Of a DNA stretch of 64,000 bases, positions 43,886 to 53,579 are shown in pieces. Where the stretch lies: positions 1 to 64,000 of the forward strand of contig QEVG01000005.1 in the NCBI GenBank assembly GCA_003576905.1, read 5' to 3'. The notes beneath the pieces were generated by a model, which worked only from the letters and a program-made list of their open reading frames with translations, made no database searches and was not told where the DNA came from. Source of the DNA: Planctomycetota bacterium (lineage in GTDB: Bacteria > Planctomycetota > Phycisphaerae > UBA1845 > UTPLA1). How positions within the stretch are numbered: the stretch's first letter is position 1; each line of letters starts with the position of its first letter. Both the position numbers and the translations under genes were made by a program.

Positions 43886-44984
43886 CCGCCCACAATTAAG
43901 GCTTGAGAGGACATCGCCTCTACACCTCGCCGACCCAAAACCCCTTTATCCTACCCCACGTCCGCGAAAAAAGGCAAGGAATCCCATGGTCTTTCCCAAT
44001 CACATTCGATTCCTCAAGGCTGGCGTCGGCAATATGACACCCACTTAATGCTTTGCGTGCCAGGTCTCGCCCCCGTCGCACTACTTGACCGTGTATCAAG
44101 CAATTGTCATGCCATTGAGTCCGATACGTCACTACCCATTTGACATGCCGCCGTACCACTTACCGACCTGATTTCCGCCGGGACGATTCACCCCACGCGG
44201 AAAACGCGGCACCGAAAATCGACAAATCCGCAGGTGCCACAAGTACGACCCTGACACGCAATATCCGAAATCCCGTCGATATCGATGGTGTCACTTCCCC
44301 CGCACTCCCCAGCCGCATCCACCGCCGCCCCCGCTCACGCCGTCGCAATCAATCACCCACGCCCTCAATCCCCTGATCGCTGCATCCCAAACCCCTCTCC
44401 CAAAAAGAACGCGCACGATGAGCAAGTACTGATACGGCGGACCACCGCATCCACTCCGCCGCTCGGAACCGTGTCTGCCCAACCACAATCGAGCCACCTC
44501 GTCTTGACGTTTCTTGCGCACGGTGAGCAAGCCTGAGTACCGTCCTTCGAAAGAGGAAGGCACTTGCCTACGCCGGAAGCACGAACCGTTGGCCCAAGCC
44601 AGGAAACTCAGCTTCCTTCAGGCAAAAAAGTGCAACAGGGAGCGTCCGTTCAGCTTTCAGAATCGCCCAACGGGCCGACCTGTTCCGAGCAATTCCGGGC
44701 GATTCCGTGCAAATTGGAATAAGAAAATAAAAAGTGCCTGCCCGTTCAGCCACCATGGGGTTCCAACCCTGGGTTGCCGCGTCCCACCCCCTTTGTGGGC
44801 CTCCTCTTTTCGGCGTTTCCAGGTTCTGCCAAAGCCGATAAAATGCGGTGCCCTCGGCCGTTGGACACAGGCCCTGGGCCGCTTTCGATAACCCGCAAAT
44901 CTTGGAATAGTTAGCGTTAGCCGGCGGTTTCAGGAGGAGGAAGGTTCGACCGGCTTCGGCAACCGGTCGCGTTCGGAGTTGCCA
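43886..44984. other. Long intergenic region, no convincing gene
   Basis: This 1.1-kb stretch has mostly lower GC on its left half and no frame with convincing homology; the short frames on both strands are shadow-like. A hairpin CGACCGG/CCGGTCG (about 44947-44969) lies 16 bp upstream of the ECF sigma gene start and may affect its translation. No tRNA or CRISPR is seen. Confidence 0.55.
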
Positions 44985-45536
44985 ATGGACAGGAAGGCGG
45001 AGGCCCAGTTCAGAGAGCTGGTTCTCTGCCATGTAGACCTTGTCTATCGGATTGCCTTCAAACTCTCCGGAAATGCGCATGAGGCCGAGGATCTGACGCA
45101 GGAGACCTGTCTTCGAGCCTATCGGTCGTTTGATCAGTTCGAATTGCGGGACTACGGGGCCAAGCCCTGGCTGCTCAAGATTCTTTACAACGTATTCTTG
45201 AATAGTCGAAGCCAGACGTCGCGCGCGCCCTCGCTCCTTTCCGACCTCAGTCTGGACGACTTCGAGGCGGAGTTGTCGCGGGAGATGATCCCCTCCCTCA
45301 GCGACGGGCGGATGAACTGGGAGGGCTTCGACGAAGAGCTGAAGAAGGCGATCGATGCCCTGTCGCCCGATTATCGAGCCGTGCTTCTGCTGTGGGCCCT
45401 GGGTGACATGACCTACAAGGAGATCGGGCAGGTGCTCGGGTGTGCCATCGGGACGGTCATGAGCCGACTGCATCGGGCGAGACAACAGTTGAATGAACAG
45501 CTGGCGGACTATGCGGCGAGACGCGGCATCAGGTGA
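44985..45536 (+). CDS. ECF-family RNA polymerase sigma factor
   Basis: A 183-residue sigma-70 family ECF factor. Region 2 is seen as VDLVYRIAFKLSGNAHEAEDLTQETCLRAYRSF and region 4 as LKKAIDALSPDYRAVLLLWALGDMTYKEIGQVLGCAIGTVMSRLHRARQQL. It directs polymerase to specific promoters, under control of its anti-sigma factor. ATG 44985 has a GGAG 6 bp upstream; TTG 44979 is a weaker alternative. Its stop overlaps the anti-sigma region, implying translational coupling. Signal and regulon unknown. Confidence 0.92.
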   Translation: MDRKAEAQFRELVLCHVDLVYRIAFKLSGNAHEAEDLTQETCLRAYRSFDQFELRDYGAKPWLLKILYNVFLNSRSQTSRAPSLLSDLSLDDFEAELSREMIPSLSDGRMNWEGFDEELKKAIDALSPDYRAVLLLWALGDMTYKEIGQVLGCAIGTVMSRLHRARQQLNEQLADYAARRGIR

Positions 45537-45538
45537 GC

Positions 45539-46597
45539 ATGGAAAGTGATCTTATGAACTGTCGAGGTGTCCGGAAATTCCTGTACGCGTTCGCCGACGA
45601 CCAGTTGGGCGTCAAGGCCAACTGCGAAGTCCTCGACCATCTCAAGATGTGCCCGGCTTGCAGCCGCCTGGTCGAAGAGCACCAGACCCTCCGCCGGGCC
45701 ATCGGGCGGACACTCGCCGAGGTTCAGGTGCCGCACAGTCTTCATACCCGCGTCGCCGGGGCATTGTCGCCTGCGGCAGCGAGTCCATCCCGCCGCACGT
45801 TCGCATGGACGCTCCAGGCGCCTCGTCATCGAGCCACCGCAATTGCCGCGGCGCTTCTGCTCCTGGTAGGCGCCACGTGGATCGGTGCCAGCCTGCTCCG
45901 AAAGGCGCCGCTGCCCGCGGTGTCCCCGGTCGTCGTCGAGGGCGGCCAGATTGCCGCTTCGCTTGTGGCGGACATTCACGTTTCGCACGCATCCCTCGGC
46001 CCGGCGCATCACCGCTCCGATCTGCCGTCAACGCTTGCCGGGGTGGGACCGGCGATCTCCCGTCATTTTGAAGACCGGCTCGCCGTCGCCGTGCCCGATC
46101 TTTCTTCGTACGGGTACGTGTTTGAGTCGGCGAACTTCTGCGGCGTGCGAAAGGCCGACTGTACGGAAGGCGGCCATGTCATCTATGCGTCCACCGAGGA
46201 CCAGACTCGGCTGTCGTTCTTCGTGGTTCCGCGCTTCGATCGCTTCGACCGCTGCAACGGTCAGCGGAGCGTCGAGCCGGAGGCCTATCGCGAGTACGAA
46301 GTCGATCAGGCGTCTGGCGTCTCCCTCTCGGTCCTGGCATGGCACCGTGATGAGACGACTTTCGTCTGCGTGGGATCAGTCGACATCAATCGCATGAAGG
46401 CGATGGTCGGCGCGGTGCGGACGGCGATGGGTGACTTCGACGAGCGACTCAAGGTCGCCTGCGCGATGCTGCGGCGGATGCTCCCGCACGCCGCGCCCGC
46501 GCATACTCATTCAGAACCTTCCTGTAGTACGCCATGCTCGATGCAAGACCGCCGGGGCGGTTTCGTCGACGCCACAGACGCGCGTGTCGGCGCATGA
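45539..46597 (+). CDS. Anti-sigma factor with zinc-finger N-terminus
   Basis: A 352-residue transmembrane anti-sigma factor. The N-terminal domain has a HxxxCxxC zinc motif of ZAS type (DHLKMCPACSRLVEEH), followed by a transmembrane helix (about 105-120, IAAALLLLVGATWIGA) and a periplasmic sensory domain. It presumably sequesters the upstream ECF sigma factor and releases it on a periplasmic signal. GTG 45533 is an alternative start. Its last 149 bp overlap the end of the convergent GH20 gene in antisense; the true end is the weaker part of the call. Confidence 0.8.
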   Translation: MESDLMNCRGVRKFLYAFADDQLGVKANCEVLDHLKMCPACSRLVEEHQTLRRAIGRTLAEVQVPHSLHTRVAGALSPAAASPSRRTFAWTLQAPRHRATAIAAALLLLVGATWIGASLLRKAPLPAVSPVVVEGGQIAASLVADIHVSHASLGPAHHRSDLPSTLAGVGPAISRHFEDRLAVAVPDLSSYGYVFESANFCGVRKADCTEGGHVIYASTEDQTRLSFFVVPRFDRFDRCNGQRSVEPEAYREYEVDQASGVSLSVLAWHRDETTFVCVGSVDINRMKAMVGAVRTAMGDFDERLKVACAMLRRMLPHAAPAHTHSEPSCSTPCSMQDRRGGFVDATDARVGA

Positions 46598-48404
46598 TCT
46601 CGCGCATGTCCCGCGAAAGACTCTCCAGTTCCATCTCGTCATTGGCCTTTCCCCGTGTACGCAACGCGAAGGCCATTCGCCGGCACGCGTGACGCAGGAT
46701 CGCGAGCGTTTGACGAAGTTCCTCAACCCGGAGTCCCGAGAGGCCTCCGCCTTTCACGCGTGTGTTGAGTTCATGCTCGATCGCGTCGATGCGCCGGCGC
46801 ATCCGCCGCACTCCCGCCGCCGTCAGCCCGCCGATGTCGGGAATCTCGGCCAGGCTGCGCTCCATCGCGTCGAATAGCACCGTTCGGTTCTTCAGGCGCA
46901 CTCCCGACAATAAGTACACATCGCCCGCCTGCTGCCAGAGCGGACCCAGACCCTTTTCGTTGTCTGGCCATGCGTGCCGTTCAAGCTCCAGGCCGACGTC
47001 GATGCCGTGGTTGGTCTTCGCACACCACGATAGGGCCGCGCCGAACAGCAGCGGGCCTTCGCAGGCCGGTGCATACTGCCGGTGCCCGAGGTCTCCCCAG
47101 TCCGTTATCAGGTAGCCTCGCGCGCCGTATCGAAGCCCCGCCGCTGCGGCGCGAATCAGATTCTCCCGGGCATTCGTTGTCCGCCCGGAGAAACTGCACC
47201 AGCTCGACGTTCCGGGGCAGACGTAAAATGCGCGGCCGGTCGCCGCGACCCGCCGGCACTCCCGAGCGAACGGGTGCTCCGCTTCGTAGCCCCAGATCAG
47301 CGCGATGGCGTCGCGCGGCAGCCGCCGGATCAGCCTGGGATGCTTCAGGATGATGTCCGCCCAGAACATCATGGTGCGCCGGTGGCTTCGCACAAGTCGG
47401 TGAATCTTGAGGAGATAATCGAGATACACCGCGCCCGTTCCCCGCTTCAGGCACGACACTCTGCTGCGCCCCTGACCGAGTTCGAAGGTCTCATCGCAGC
47501 CGACGTTGAACAGCCTGCTCGAGTAATGGGGCAGGAGTTGACGATACAGGTCCGACATCAGCCGCAAAGACCCTGGATCGAGCGGGCAAAGGGTCGTGGG
47601 GTACTCGCGCACCGTTCCCCATGGCGTGCGCCAAGGCCGATCCGTCTCGGCGAGCCAGCGGTACGGCTCGTGCCGCAGCCACCGTTCCATGTGTCCGAAC
47701 GAGTTCTGATTGGGAACAAGTTCGATACCGCGATCGCGGCAATATCGATCAATCCGCCGGACCTCCGCCGCTGTCAGCGGCGAGGCATCCTTCCAGACGC
47801 TCCGGTGGCCGCGGTACGCAAAGGTATGTTCGGTATAGAGCTGAAGCTGGTTGATCCTCCAGTCCGCCAGTTGATCGATGATCCTCAACAACTCAGCCAT
47901 CTTCGGGACTTTGTCGCGGCTGATGTCCAGCATCACGCCGCGCACTGCGAAATCAGGCCAGTCCTCGATGTCCAGGGCGGCCACGCGCGCCACCCCCTTC
48001 GCCAGAACTTGGGACAGTACCGAAAAGCCGTAGCGAAGCCCCGCCTCGGTCACGGCGTGAAGTCGGATCTGCTCCGGCCTGACCGTGAGCCGAAAGCCTT
48101 GGGGGTGCGTCGCGCCGCGAGGAACGGTGCAGTCAATCACCAGATCCGCCTCACTGCGCGCGGCGGCTTCGTTTTCCCATTTCAGGCCGCCTCGCCCCAG
48201 TGCACCTCGCAGGAGTCGACGCGCGGCCTTGCGCATGGCTTGATCGGACGCGCGGACGAAAAAGCGCAGACGCTCCGGAACCCGGATATACCCTCGCGTC
48301 CGCCGGACTATCCGCGGCCGGGGAAAAAGGAAGTCGGGCGTGGCGGCCTGATCGGGCACGAGACGTGATCTGTTACGGTTCGTCAGATTCAATGCGGGCG
48401 ACAT
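46449..48404 (-). CDS. Glycoside hydrolase family 20 (beta-hexosaminidase-like)
   Basis: A 651-residue protein. The GH20b-like N-terminal domain is seen around 60-160 (LVIDCTVPRG, GLRYGFSVLSQ). The TIM barrel begins with RGVMLDISRDKVPKMAELL and shows the catalytic Asp-Glu pair D304-E305 in VGCDETFELGQG, plus LIWGYEAEHPF later. GH20 enzymes hydrolyse terminal N-acetylhexosamine residues. No signal peptide is apparent, so it may act inside the cell on imported glycans. Its end overlaps the anti-sigma gene by 149 bp; its start overlaps the lipoprotein stop by 32 bp. Confidence 0.85.
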   Translation of the reverse strand: MSPALNLTNRNRSRLVPDQAATPDFLFPRPRIVRRTRGYIRVPERLRFFVRASDQAMRKAARRLLRGALGRGGLKWENEAAARSEADLVIDCTVPRGATHPQGFRLTVRPEQIRLHAVTEAGLRYGFSVLSQVLAKGVARVAALDIEDWPDFAVRGVMLDISRDKVPKMAELLRIIDQLADWRINQLQLYTEHTFAYRGHRSVWKDASPLTAAEVRRIDRYCRDRGIELVPNQNSFGHMERWLRHEPYRWLAETDRPWRTPWGTVREYPTTLCPLDPGSLRLMSDLYRQLLPHYSSRLFNVGCDETFELGQGRSRVSCLKRGTGAVYLDYLLKIHRLVRSHRRTMMFWADIILKHPRLIRRLPRDAIALIWGYEAEHPFARECRRVAATGRAFYVCPGTSSWCSFSGRTTNARENLIRAAAAGLRYGARGYLITDWGDLGHRQYAPACEGPLLFGAALSWCAKTNHGIDVGLELERHAWPDNEKGLGPLWQQAGDVYLLSGVRLKNRTVLFDAMERSLAEIPDIGGLTAAGVRRMRRRIDAIEHELNTRVKGGGLSGLRVEELRQTLAILRHACRRMAFALRTRGKANDEMELESLSRDMREIMRRHARLWRRRNRPGGLASSMAYYRKVLNEYARARRAGASAAASRRRP

Positions 48405-49053
48405 TCAGCGACGCGTTCGTGGGATAGCCGGACGGCAGGTAACAGGCAACCGTGGCGGCAGCCAGGGTTTCGCCCCGCGTCTCATCGGTGGAAAGCAGCG
48501 CAAACTCACCGTTGGTCTCACCGAAAATCTTGCGAATCAGGCGAATGTCCACCGGCGGATGCTGGAGCACGTTGTCATATACCGTAAGTCGGCTGGTCCT
48601 TCCTTCATACACGAGGGTGATGCGCGATTCCGCCCTCCCGTCAAGCGAGCGATAGGAGACTGTCAGCCGGGGGCCGAGATGCGCCGTGAAGTTGTCCGTC
48701 GGCTGGCCGCGCGTTCGCCGAGCCTCAATAAGTGCATGAATGAAAGCGTTGATGATCGCCGCCTGGCTTGCAGCCACGCGGGCTTCAGCCCCGGAAGCGT
48801 TCGACGGATGCGGCGCCACTCCAGTTACCTTGAACGCCAACCGGCGAGGCAGTTCCCGCCCGCCCGCCGCGGATGATTCTCCGCTGCCGCGGGCTGCGCC
48901 GTTCTCAGTCGGGTCCACGCGGACGATAAAGGGCCGCTGTTTGCCTGGGCCATAGGGGGATTCGTTGGCGGGGTGACATCCGATTAGGGCAGTCGAGGAC
49001 ATCAGGAGCCCGCAAAGGGTATACCATGACAAGCTGGAAGCACCCGAACGCAT
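48373..49053 (-). CDS. Lipoprotein of unknown function
   Basis: A 226-residue lipoprotein. The signal sequence starts MRSGASSLSW and ends at a clear lipobox LIGC. The mature part is beta/alpha mixed with GAEARVAASQAAIINAFIHALIEARRTRG and RLTVSYRSLDGRAESRITLVYEG; no family is recognised. It lies upstream of GH20 in the same direction with a 32-bp overlap, suggesting cotranscription. ATG 49053 was chosen over 49137 because the signal sequence starts there. Confidence 0.7.
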   Translation of the reverse strand: MRSGASSLSWYTLCGLLMSSTALIGCHPANESPYGPGKQRPFIVRVDPTENGAARGSGESSAAGGRELPRRLAFKVTGVAPHPSNASGAEARVAASQAAIINAFIHALIEARRTRGQPTDNFTAHLGPRLTVSYRSLDGRAESRITLVYEGRTSRLTVYDNVLQHPPVDIRLIRKIFGETNGEFALLSTDETRGETLAAATVACYLPSGYPTNASLNVARIESDEP

Positions 49054-49430
49054 GGTCGCATCCTTTCGAACGCATGTCTGGGTCGTACGAAAACGCTTTC
49101 GGCGTTGAATTCTGCTTGTTGCCCGCGCGACCGTCAAGCGTACGCATGATGGCGACGCCGCTTCGTAAACATTTCCGCCTTATCATTTTGCACTCGCGCG
49201 CGTGCCTGCGGCGTCTGCCCGGCATCCGGCCCACCCGGAGACACTTGTTGCCCCAGAGCGTGCGGCGGTTTTTTGCGGCGTAAACTACGGGACTCGGTCC
49301 CGTTTTAGGCTTTGGCGAGCCATCGGACGTGGGAGGTCCCAGGCGCTCGCTTTCCATCCAGCAACCCGGGCCGACCGCCTTCAAGAAAAGTTTTCTGAAA
49401 TCCGCGCGAAAGACATTGCCTGTCTCCGAC
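49054..49430. other. Intergenic region between divergent lipoprotein and blaI genes
   Basis: No gene is seen in these 377 bp; frames on either strand are short and composition-driven. It should contain the lipoprotein/GH20 promoter. The right side continues into the operator-like repeats at 49431-49462. Confidence 0.4.
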
Positions 49431-49462
49431 GTTTGTAGTAGGATGACGACAGTTGTAGTAGG
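49431..49462 (+). promoter_or_regulatory. Tandem operator-like repeats upstream of blaI
   Basis: Two copies of TTGTAGTAGG lie at 49433-49442 and 49453-49462, exactly 20 bp apart, i.e. two helical turns on the same face. The core TGTAGTA is the half-site found in BlaI/MecI operators, here as a direct rather than inverted repeat. They lie 72 bp upstream of the blaI start and probably mediate autoregulation. Confidence 0.55.
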
Positions 49463-49533
49463 TTTTCGGCGAAGTCCCTCGCCGGCGGTCCTGGGGAGCC
49501 CGGCACGCCGGCCACGCGGCAGAAAATAACCAG

Positions 49534-49935
49534 ATGGTCCAGCGACAATACGAACTGGGTGATGCCGAGCTGGAGGTCCTCAAGGTCCTCTGGGACGAAG
49601 GTCCGGCCACCGTGCGACAGGTGCTTGCCGCCCTGCACGCCAATGGCCGCAAGCTCGCCTACACGACCGTGCTCACTTTTCTGACTCGGCTCGAGCAGAA
49701 GGGCGTGGTCCGCAGCGATAAGTCCGGCCTAGCCTATGTGTATCAGTCCGCGGTCTCACGGGACAAGATCACGCGGAGCCGGGTGCGCAGCCTCGTGGAA
49801 CAATTGTACGATGGAGCGGCGGGCGAGCTGGTGCTTCAGCTCATCAGGACGCAGCGCTTCACGCCGGAAGAAATCACCGAGCTTCAAAACCTGATAAATC
49901 GTCTGGACACCGACGACAGCTCGCCGTCGAAGTGA
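49534..49935 (+). CDS. blaI: BlaI/MecI/CopY family transcriptional repressor
   Basis: A 133-residue winged-helix repressor: YELGDAELEVLKVLWDEGPATVRQVLAAL, then KLAYTTVLTFLTRLEQKGVVRSDKSGLAYVYQS and a C-terminal dimerisation helix. It is paired with a BlaR1-type sensor 18 bp downstream, whose protease domain would inactivate it on signal. In Planctomycetota such pairs are numerous and need not involve beta-lactams. No RBS is visible but the start is fixed by homology. Confidence 0.95.
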   Translation: MVQRQYELGDAELEVLKVLWDEGPATVRQVLAALHANGRKLAYTTVLTFLTRLEQKGVVRSDKSGLAYVYQSAVSRDKITRSRVRSLVEQLYDGAAGELVLQLIRTQRFTPEEITELQNLINRLDTDDSSPSK

Positions 49936-49953
49936 TTCTCTCTGGGGCCTGAG

Positions 49954-52900
49954 ATGTTGACCTGGGCACTGCATTTCACGGACGGACTTTGGCGAAATGC
50001 CGTGGCGTTGGTGCCGCTTGTGCTCGTGGTTGCCGCCGTCTGCCGGGTTCTGCCATGCCGCCCGGCAACGCGACACGCGCTTTGGCTGTTCGTCCTTGCA
50101 TGGCTGGTCGTGCCGCCCTTCCTGCCGGCGCTTCAGCCGGACTTCAAGCCCTGGATCGCCGATGCGACGGATCCCGGCCCGTTGGATGCCGGCAAGATTG
50201 ATGGCCGTGCAACGCGATCTACCATTGTCCCGGTCACACGTGATGATCTCGCGTCGGAACGAAAAACCATCGCACCGACGCCGTTAATGGTTATGACCAA
50301 ACATCGCCGCGTTCCGGAGTCACGCGATTCCCGCTGCGAGGGCAGCCCGGCGTCTGCCGCGCGATACCAGACTCCCACTCCACCCTGGACAGTTGACCCG
50401 GCCTTGCTTCGTGCGCCGAAAAGGCTCGCCTCGGCGGCGGACGGGGTCGGGTCACTGTCCGCTCGGAGTGTGCTCTGGCTTCGCCGGTCAATCATCGAAC
50501 TGTTTACCCGGCTTGACCACGGCGGCGAAACGGCATGCCCCGGGAGTTCTTCGGTCCTCAGCGCAAAGGATTCGAGGGACGAATCGCTGCACGATTCGGT
50601 TGCTCCTCTGCACATTGAATTCGCCCTGCCCGGCGAACCCGCCGACCTCACACTCGCCGGGCGAATGACTCCGTCCCGCGCCGCGACCGCACCGACTGAA
50701 ATACCTGACGTTGGAGCGCCGGCGCCTGTCATCTCCGACGACGTTCTTCGCCGGGGCGCGGGCATTGTCGATTTCGCGGCGACGCCGATTCCGCACGAGC
50801 CTGCGCCGGCATCTCCCAGTGTGGAGTCCGACGGCCGATTCACATGGTGGATCGCCGAAACCACTCATCCCTGGATCGTCGGGCTTATTGAGATACGCGA
50901 TTCCTTTGGCCGGCTGCCATCGATTCCGGTCGGAGTCTGGCTTGGCGGAATCACCCTGCTCGCGCTCTGCCGAATTCTGCGTCTGTGGCGGGTTCAGTCG
51001 GTGATCCGCCGCTCACGGCCTGCGGGGCGGGAAATCGTCCACATGGTCGATCGTTGCGCCCGGCGGATCGGCCTTTCACGCCGACCCGAAACGCGGATCA
51101 CCGCCGATCGCCTGTCGCCGATGATCTGGTGCGGGCTGCGGGGGCGGCTCATTCTTCCGGTCGAGTTGTGGGGACAGCTCGACGACCTCGGTCGAGAGGC
51201 CGTCGTCCTTCATGAGCTGGCACACCTCAAGCGCCGGGATCATTGGGTCCTTTGGATGGAGAGTCTGATCGGGTGCCTCTACTGGTGGCATCCCGTGGTG
51301 TGGTGGGTGCGCCGGCGACTTCGCGAGGAAGCGGAGAATTGCTGCGACGCATGGGTTACGTGGCTGCTGCCGAAGGGGCGCAGGGCATACGCCGAAGCCC
51401 TCTTGGCCACGAAGCAGTTCGTAAGTGACAGCACGCCGACATCGGCGGTCGGAATCGGTGTAATCAGCGGTCGAGCCAGAAGATTCGCAAGGAGACTGAC
51501 CATGGTCATGACGCAACGATCCACTCCCCACATGTCCGTGTCCGGCATTGCACTCGCCCTCGCCGTCGGTGTGGCGGGCTGGCTATCGACGCCGGCGCAT
51601 TCCGGTGAAAAATCCCTTCGTTCCACTACGCCTGCGCCGTCGGCTCCAGCGGTTGCCACGGCCGTCGCGCCTGTGACCCCGGCACTCGTGCCGAGTGCCC
51701 CCGCCCCGGCTGCCATTCCGGCACAGCCTGTCCCGCCGGCGCCGCCCGCTCCTCCGGGTACACCAAATCTGGCCGCGCACCCGACGCCTCCCGCCCCGCC
51801 TGCGCCCCCCGCGCCCGCCCATGGAGAAGTGCCCGGTGTCGCCCCGAGGCCGCTCGCAGTCCGTCCCGGCCAGGCGGTGATGCCCGGCGTGTCGTTCCCT
51901 GCTGCCTCTCCTGTCACGGCGGGCGCGTTCATGGTCCCGTCCGTACAGGGTCCACCGGATGACCGTCAGCGCGCGGTTGAAGAGAGGCTTGAGCGTCTCG
52001 AACGCGTCCTCGAAAAGCTCGAATCGCGATTGGGCGGAGCGGGGGGCTCGCAGAATACGGCCCCGCGAGTAGAGAGCCCCCGCGCCCGCGGAGGTACCCC
52101 TCAGCCCGCCGGCGATATAGTCACCGAAAAGTACGAACTTTCGGGCATGAAGCTGGAGAAGCTTACCAAGCTCATGATCCGCGACGATGTGCCCATTCGC
52201 GTTCGGCCCGGCGACGGCTACATCGAAGTGCAGGCGACGCCGGAAGATCAGATGATCTTCAGAGCCTTCATCCGGATGATCGACTCCCGGGAGGATTCAC
52301 GAGCCTATCGCCTCTCGAAGGGGAAGCTCGATGACCTCTCCGACCTCATGGTGCTCGACGATGTGCCGGTCTTTGTGAGCCCGGGCGAGAAGGAGATACG
52401 CGTGCAGGGCAACGGTGCGGTCCAGGCCGTGTTTGAGGCATTCGTGAAAATGATCGATCCGAGCGCCGAGGCCATGAGCATGCGGCGGGGCGGTGACGCG
52501 GAGCGAAAGGTCATCGCCGAGCGCGAATTGGTCAAGCAGATGTCGTCCGACAAGGTCAAGCGCCGTCAGGCTTGGGCGAACCTCGACGCCAGGCAAGCGC
52601 AGGAAATCGCGGAAGTCGCCCGAAGGAAGGCCCAGGAAAAGGTCGCTCAGGAATTGCATAAGGCAAAGATCGTTCAGCGGGGAGGGCTCAACAAGGCTGC
52701 GCGGGAGCGGGAGAATGCGCTTCAGAAGGCTGCGGAGGCCATGAAGCAGTACAAGCTTCACCGCTCGAAACACGATTCCAGGGAACTTCGCACGAAGATC
52801 CGTAATGCCGAGCGTGAAGCAGAGCGCCTCGAAAAAGAGGCCGAGCGGCTGGAAAAGGAGGCCGACAAGCTGCGCGACAAGGCCGACTCGCTCCGAAGCA

Positions 52901-53181
52901 AGGCCGAGGCCACAAGTGACGCATCACAGGTGGCGTCGCTGGAGGCCGAGGCCCGGCAACTGGAGGCTTCGGCGGCCGACATCGAGGCCGGCATGGAGTC
53001 GCTTTTTGCCCAGGTTGATCAGTTCCAAACGCTGGCTGCCGAACTGGAAGCCATGGCCGAACAGGTCGAGGAATCGGCTGACGCCGGCAATGAAATCAAT
53101 ATGGAGATCGACATCGACGTAGACGACGACGGCGAAGAGGGCGAAGACGAGGACGAGACCGACGAGTCCGGCACGGAGTAA
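49954..53181 (+). CDS. BlaR1-family M56 metallopeptidase sensor with long coiled-coil tail
   Basis: A 1075-residue membrane protein. The first TMs are at about 10-60; the M56 peptidase motif HELAH (H420-H424) is followed by WWHPVVWWVRRRLREEAE, as in BlaR1/MecR1. After a further TM (about 525-548) the outer region is very long: Pro/Ala-rich (about 550-660), two repeats of a small domain (KYELSGMKLEKLTKLMIRDD; YRLSKGKLDDLSDLMVLDD) and a highly charged coiled coil (about 880-1075, EREAERLEKEAERLEKEADK) ending acidic. The classical penicillin-binding domain is absent, so the sensed signal is not beta-lactam by sequence. It forms an operon with blaI. Confidence 0.85.
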   Translation: MLTWALHFTDGLWRNAVALVPLVLVVAAVCRVLPCRPATRHALWLFVLAWLVVPPFLPALQPDFKPWIADATDPGPLDAGKIDGRATRSTIVPVTRDDLASERKTIAPTPLMVMTKHRRVPESRDSRCEGSPASAARYQTPTPPWTVDPALLRAPKRLASAADGVGSLSARSVLWLRRSIIELFTRLDHGGETACPGSSSVLSAKDSRDESLHDSVAPLHIEFALPGEPADLTLAGRMTPSRAATAPTEIPDVGAPAPVISDDVLRRGAGIVDFAATPIPHEPAPASPSVESDGRFTWWIAETTHPWIVGLIEIRDSFGRLPSIPVGVWLGGITLLALCRILRLWRVQSVIRRSRPAGREIVHMVDRCARRIGLSRRPETRITADRLSPMIWCGLRGRLILPVELWGQLDDLGREAVVLHELAHLKRRDHWVLWMESLIGCLYWWHPVVWWVRRRLREEAENCCDAWVTWLLPKGRRAYAEALLATKQFVSDSTPTSAVGIGVISGRARRFARRLTMVMTQRSTPHMSVSGIALALAVGVAGWLSTPAHSGEKSLRSTTPAPSAPAVATAVAPVTPALVPSAPAPAAIPAQPVPPAPPAPPGTPNLAAHPTPPAPPAPPAPAHGEVPGVAPRPLAVRPGQAVMPGVSFPAASPVTAGAFMVPSVQGPPDDRQRAVEERLERLERVLEKLESRLGGAGGSQNTAPRVESPRARGGTPQPAGDIVTEKYELSGMKLEKLTKLMIRDDVPIRVRPGDGYIEVQATPEDQMIFRAFIRMIDSREDSRAYRLSKGKLDDLSDLMVLDDVPVFVSPGEKEIRVQGNGAVQAVFEAFVKMIDPSAEAMSMRRGGDAERKVIAERELVKQMSSDKVKRRQAWANLDARQAQEIAEVARRKAQEKVAQELHKAKIVQRGGLNKAARERENALQKAAEAMKQYKLHRSKHDSRELRTKIRNAEREAERLEKEAERLEKEADKLRDKADSLRSKAEATSDASQVASLEAEARQLEASAADIEAGMESLFAQVDQFQTLAAELEAMAEQVEESADAGNEINMEIDIDVDDDGEEGEDEDETDESGTE

Positions 53182-53579
53182 GAGTTGGACAGACCGGGTG
53201 TCTCCCCCCGGGGGCTCGCGCCTTCAGTAGCGCGCACGGCGCAGGAGTCTGACTCCTATCGCCGCGGCGAAGCGCGTTCCGGATTGACGCCGAGACCCGT
53301 CATTCGGGGTGTGCCGGTGCCGACACACGCGACGCTGCCGGGCGTGCCGCGTCCATGAGGTTCGCAGCGCTCCGCGCAGTGCCACTGGAGCTTTCGCGCG
53401 GAAGATGATCGTGTTGTCGGCCGCGTGACACCCGCAGGTGGCGCGCGTGGTGCGGAGCGACACTCGCGTTGTTGCCCAAAAAAATCTCGATCTTCTCCGA
53501 TCCACCGGCGGACACTTTGCGTACCTTCGTTGGAGCGCGAACGATCCGCCCGGGCAGGGATGACACCGGAGGCCGCGAC
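53182..53579 (+). other. Intergenic region before the Tol-like operon
   Basis: No gene is supported in these 398 bp. Frames here are short or antisense, and no clear terminator or promoter stands out. An A-rich run (CCCAAAAAAATC) is seen near 53474. An in-frame extension of the next gene to 53469 is possible but lacks a signal peptide. Confidence 0.4.

Noticed and set aside
44514-44891. 125-residue plus-strand frame before the sigma gene
   Set aside because: No signal, repeat or homology is seen; amino-acid use (many Arg, Pro, Cys, Trp) is noise-like.
44568-45485. 305-residue minus-strand frame
   Set aside because: It is antisense to the ECF sigma factor, which has unambiguous region 2 and region 4 motifs.
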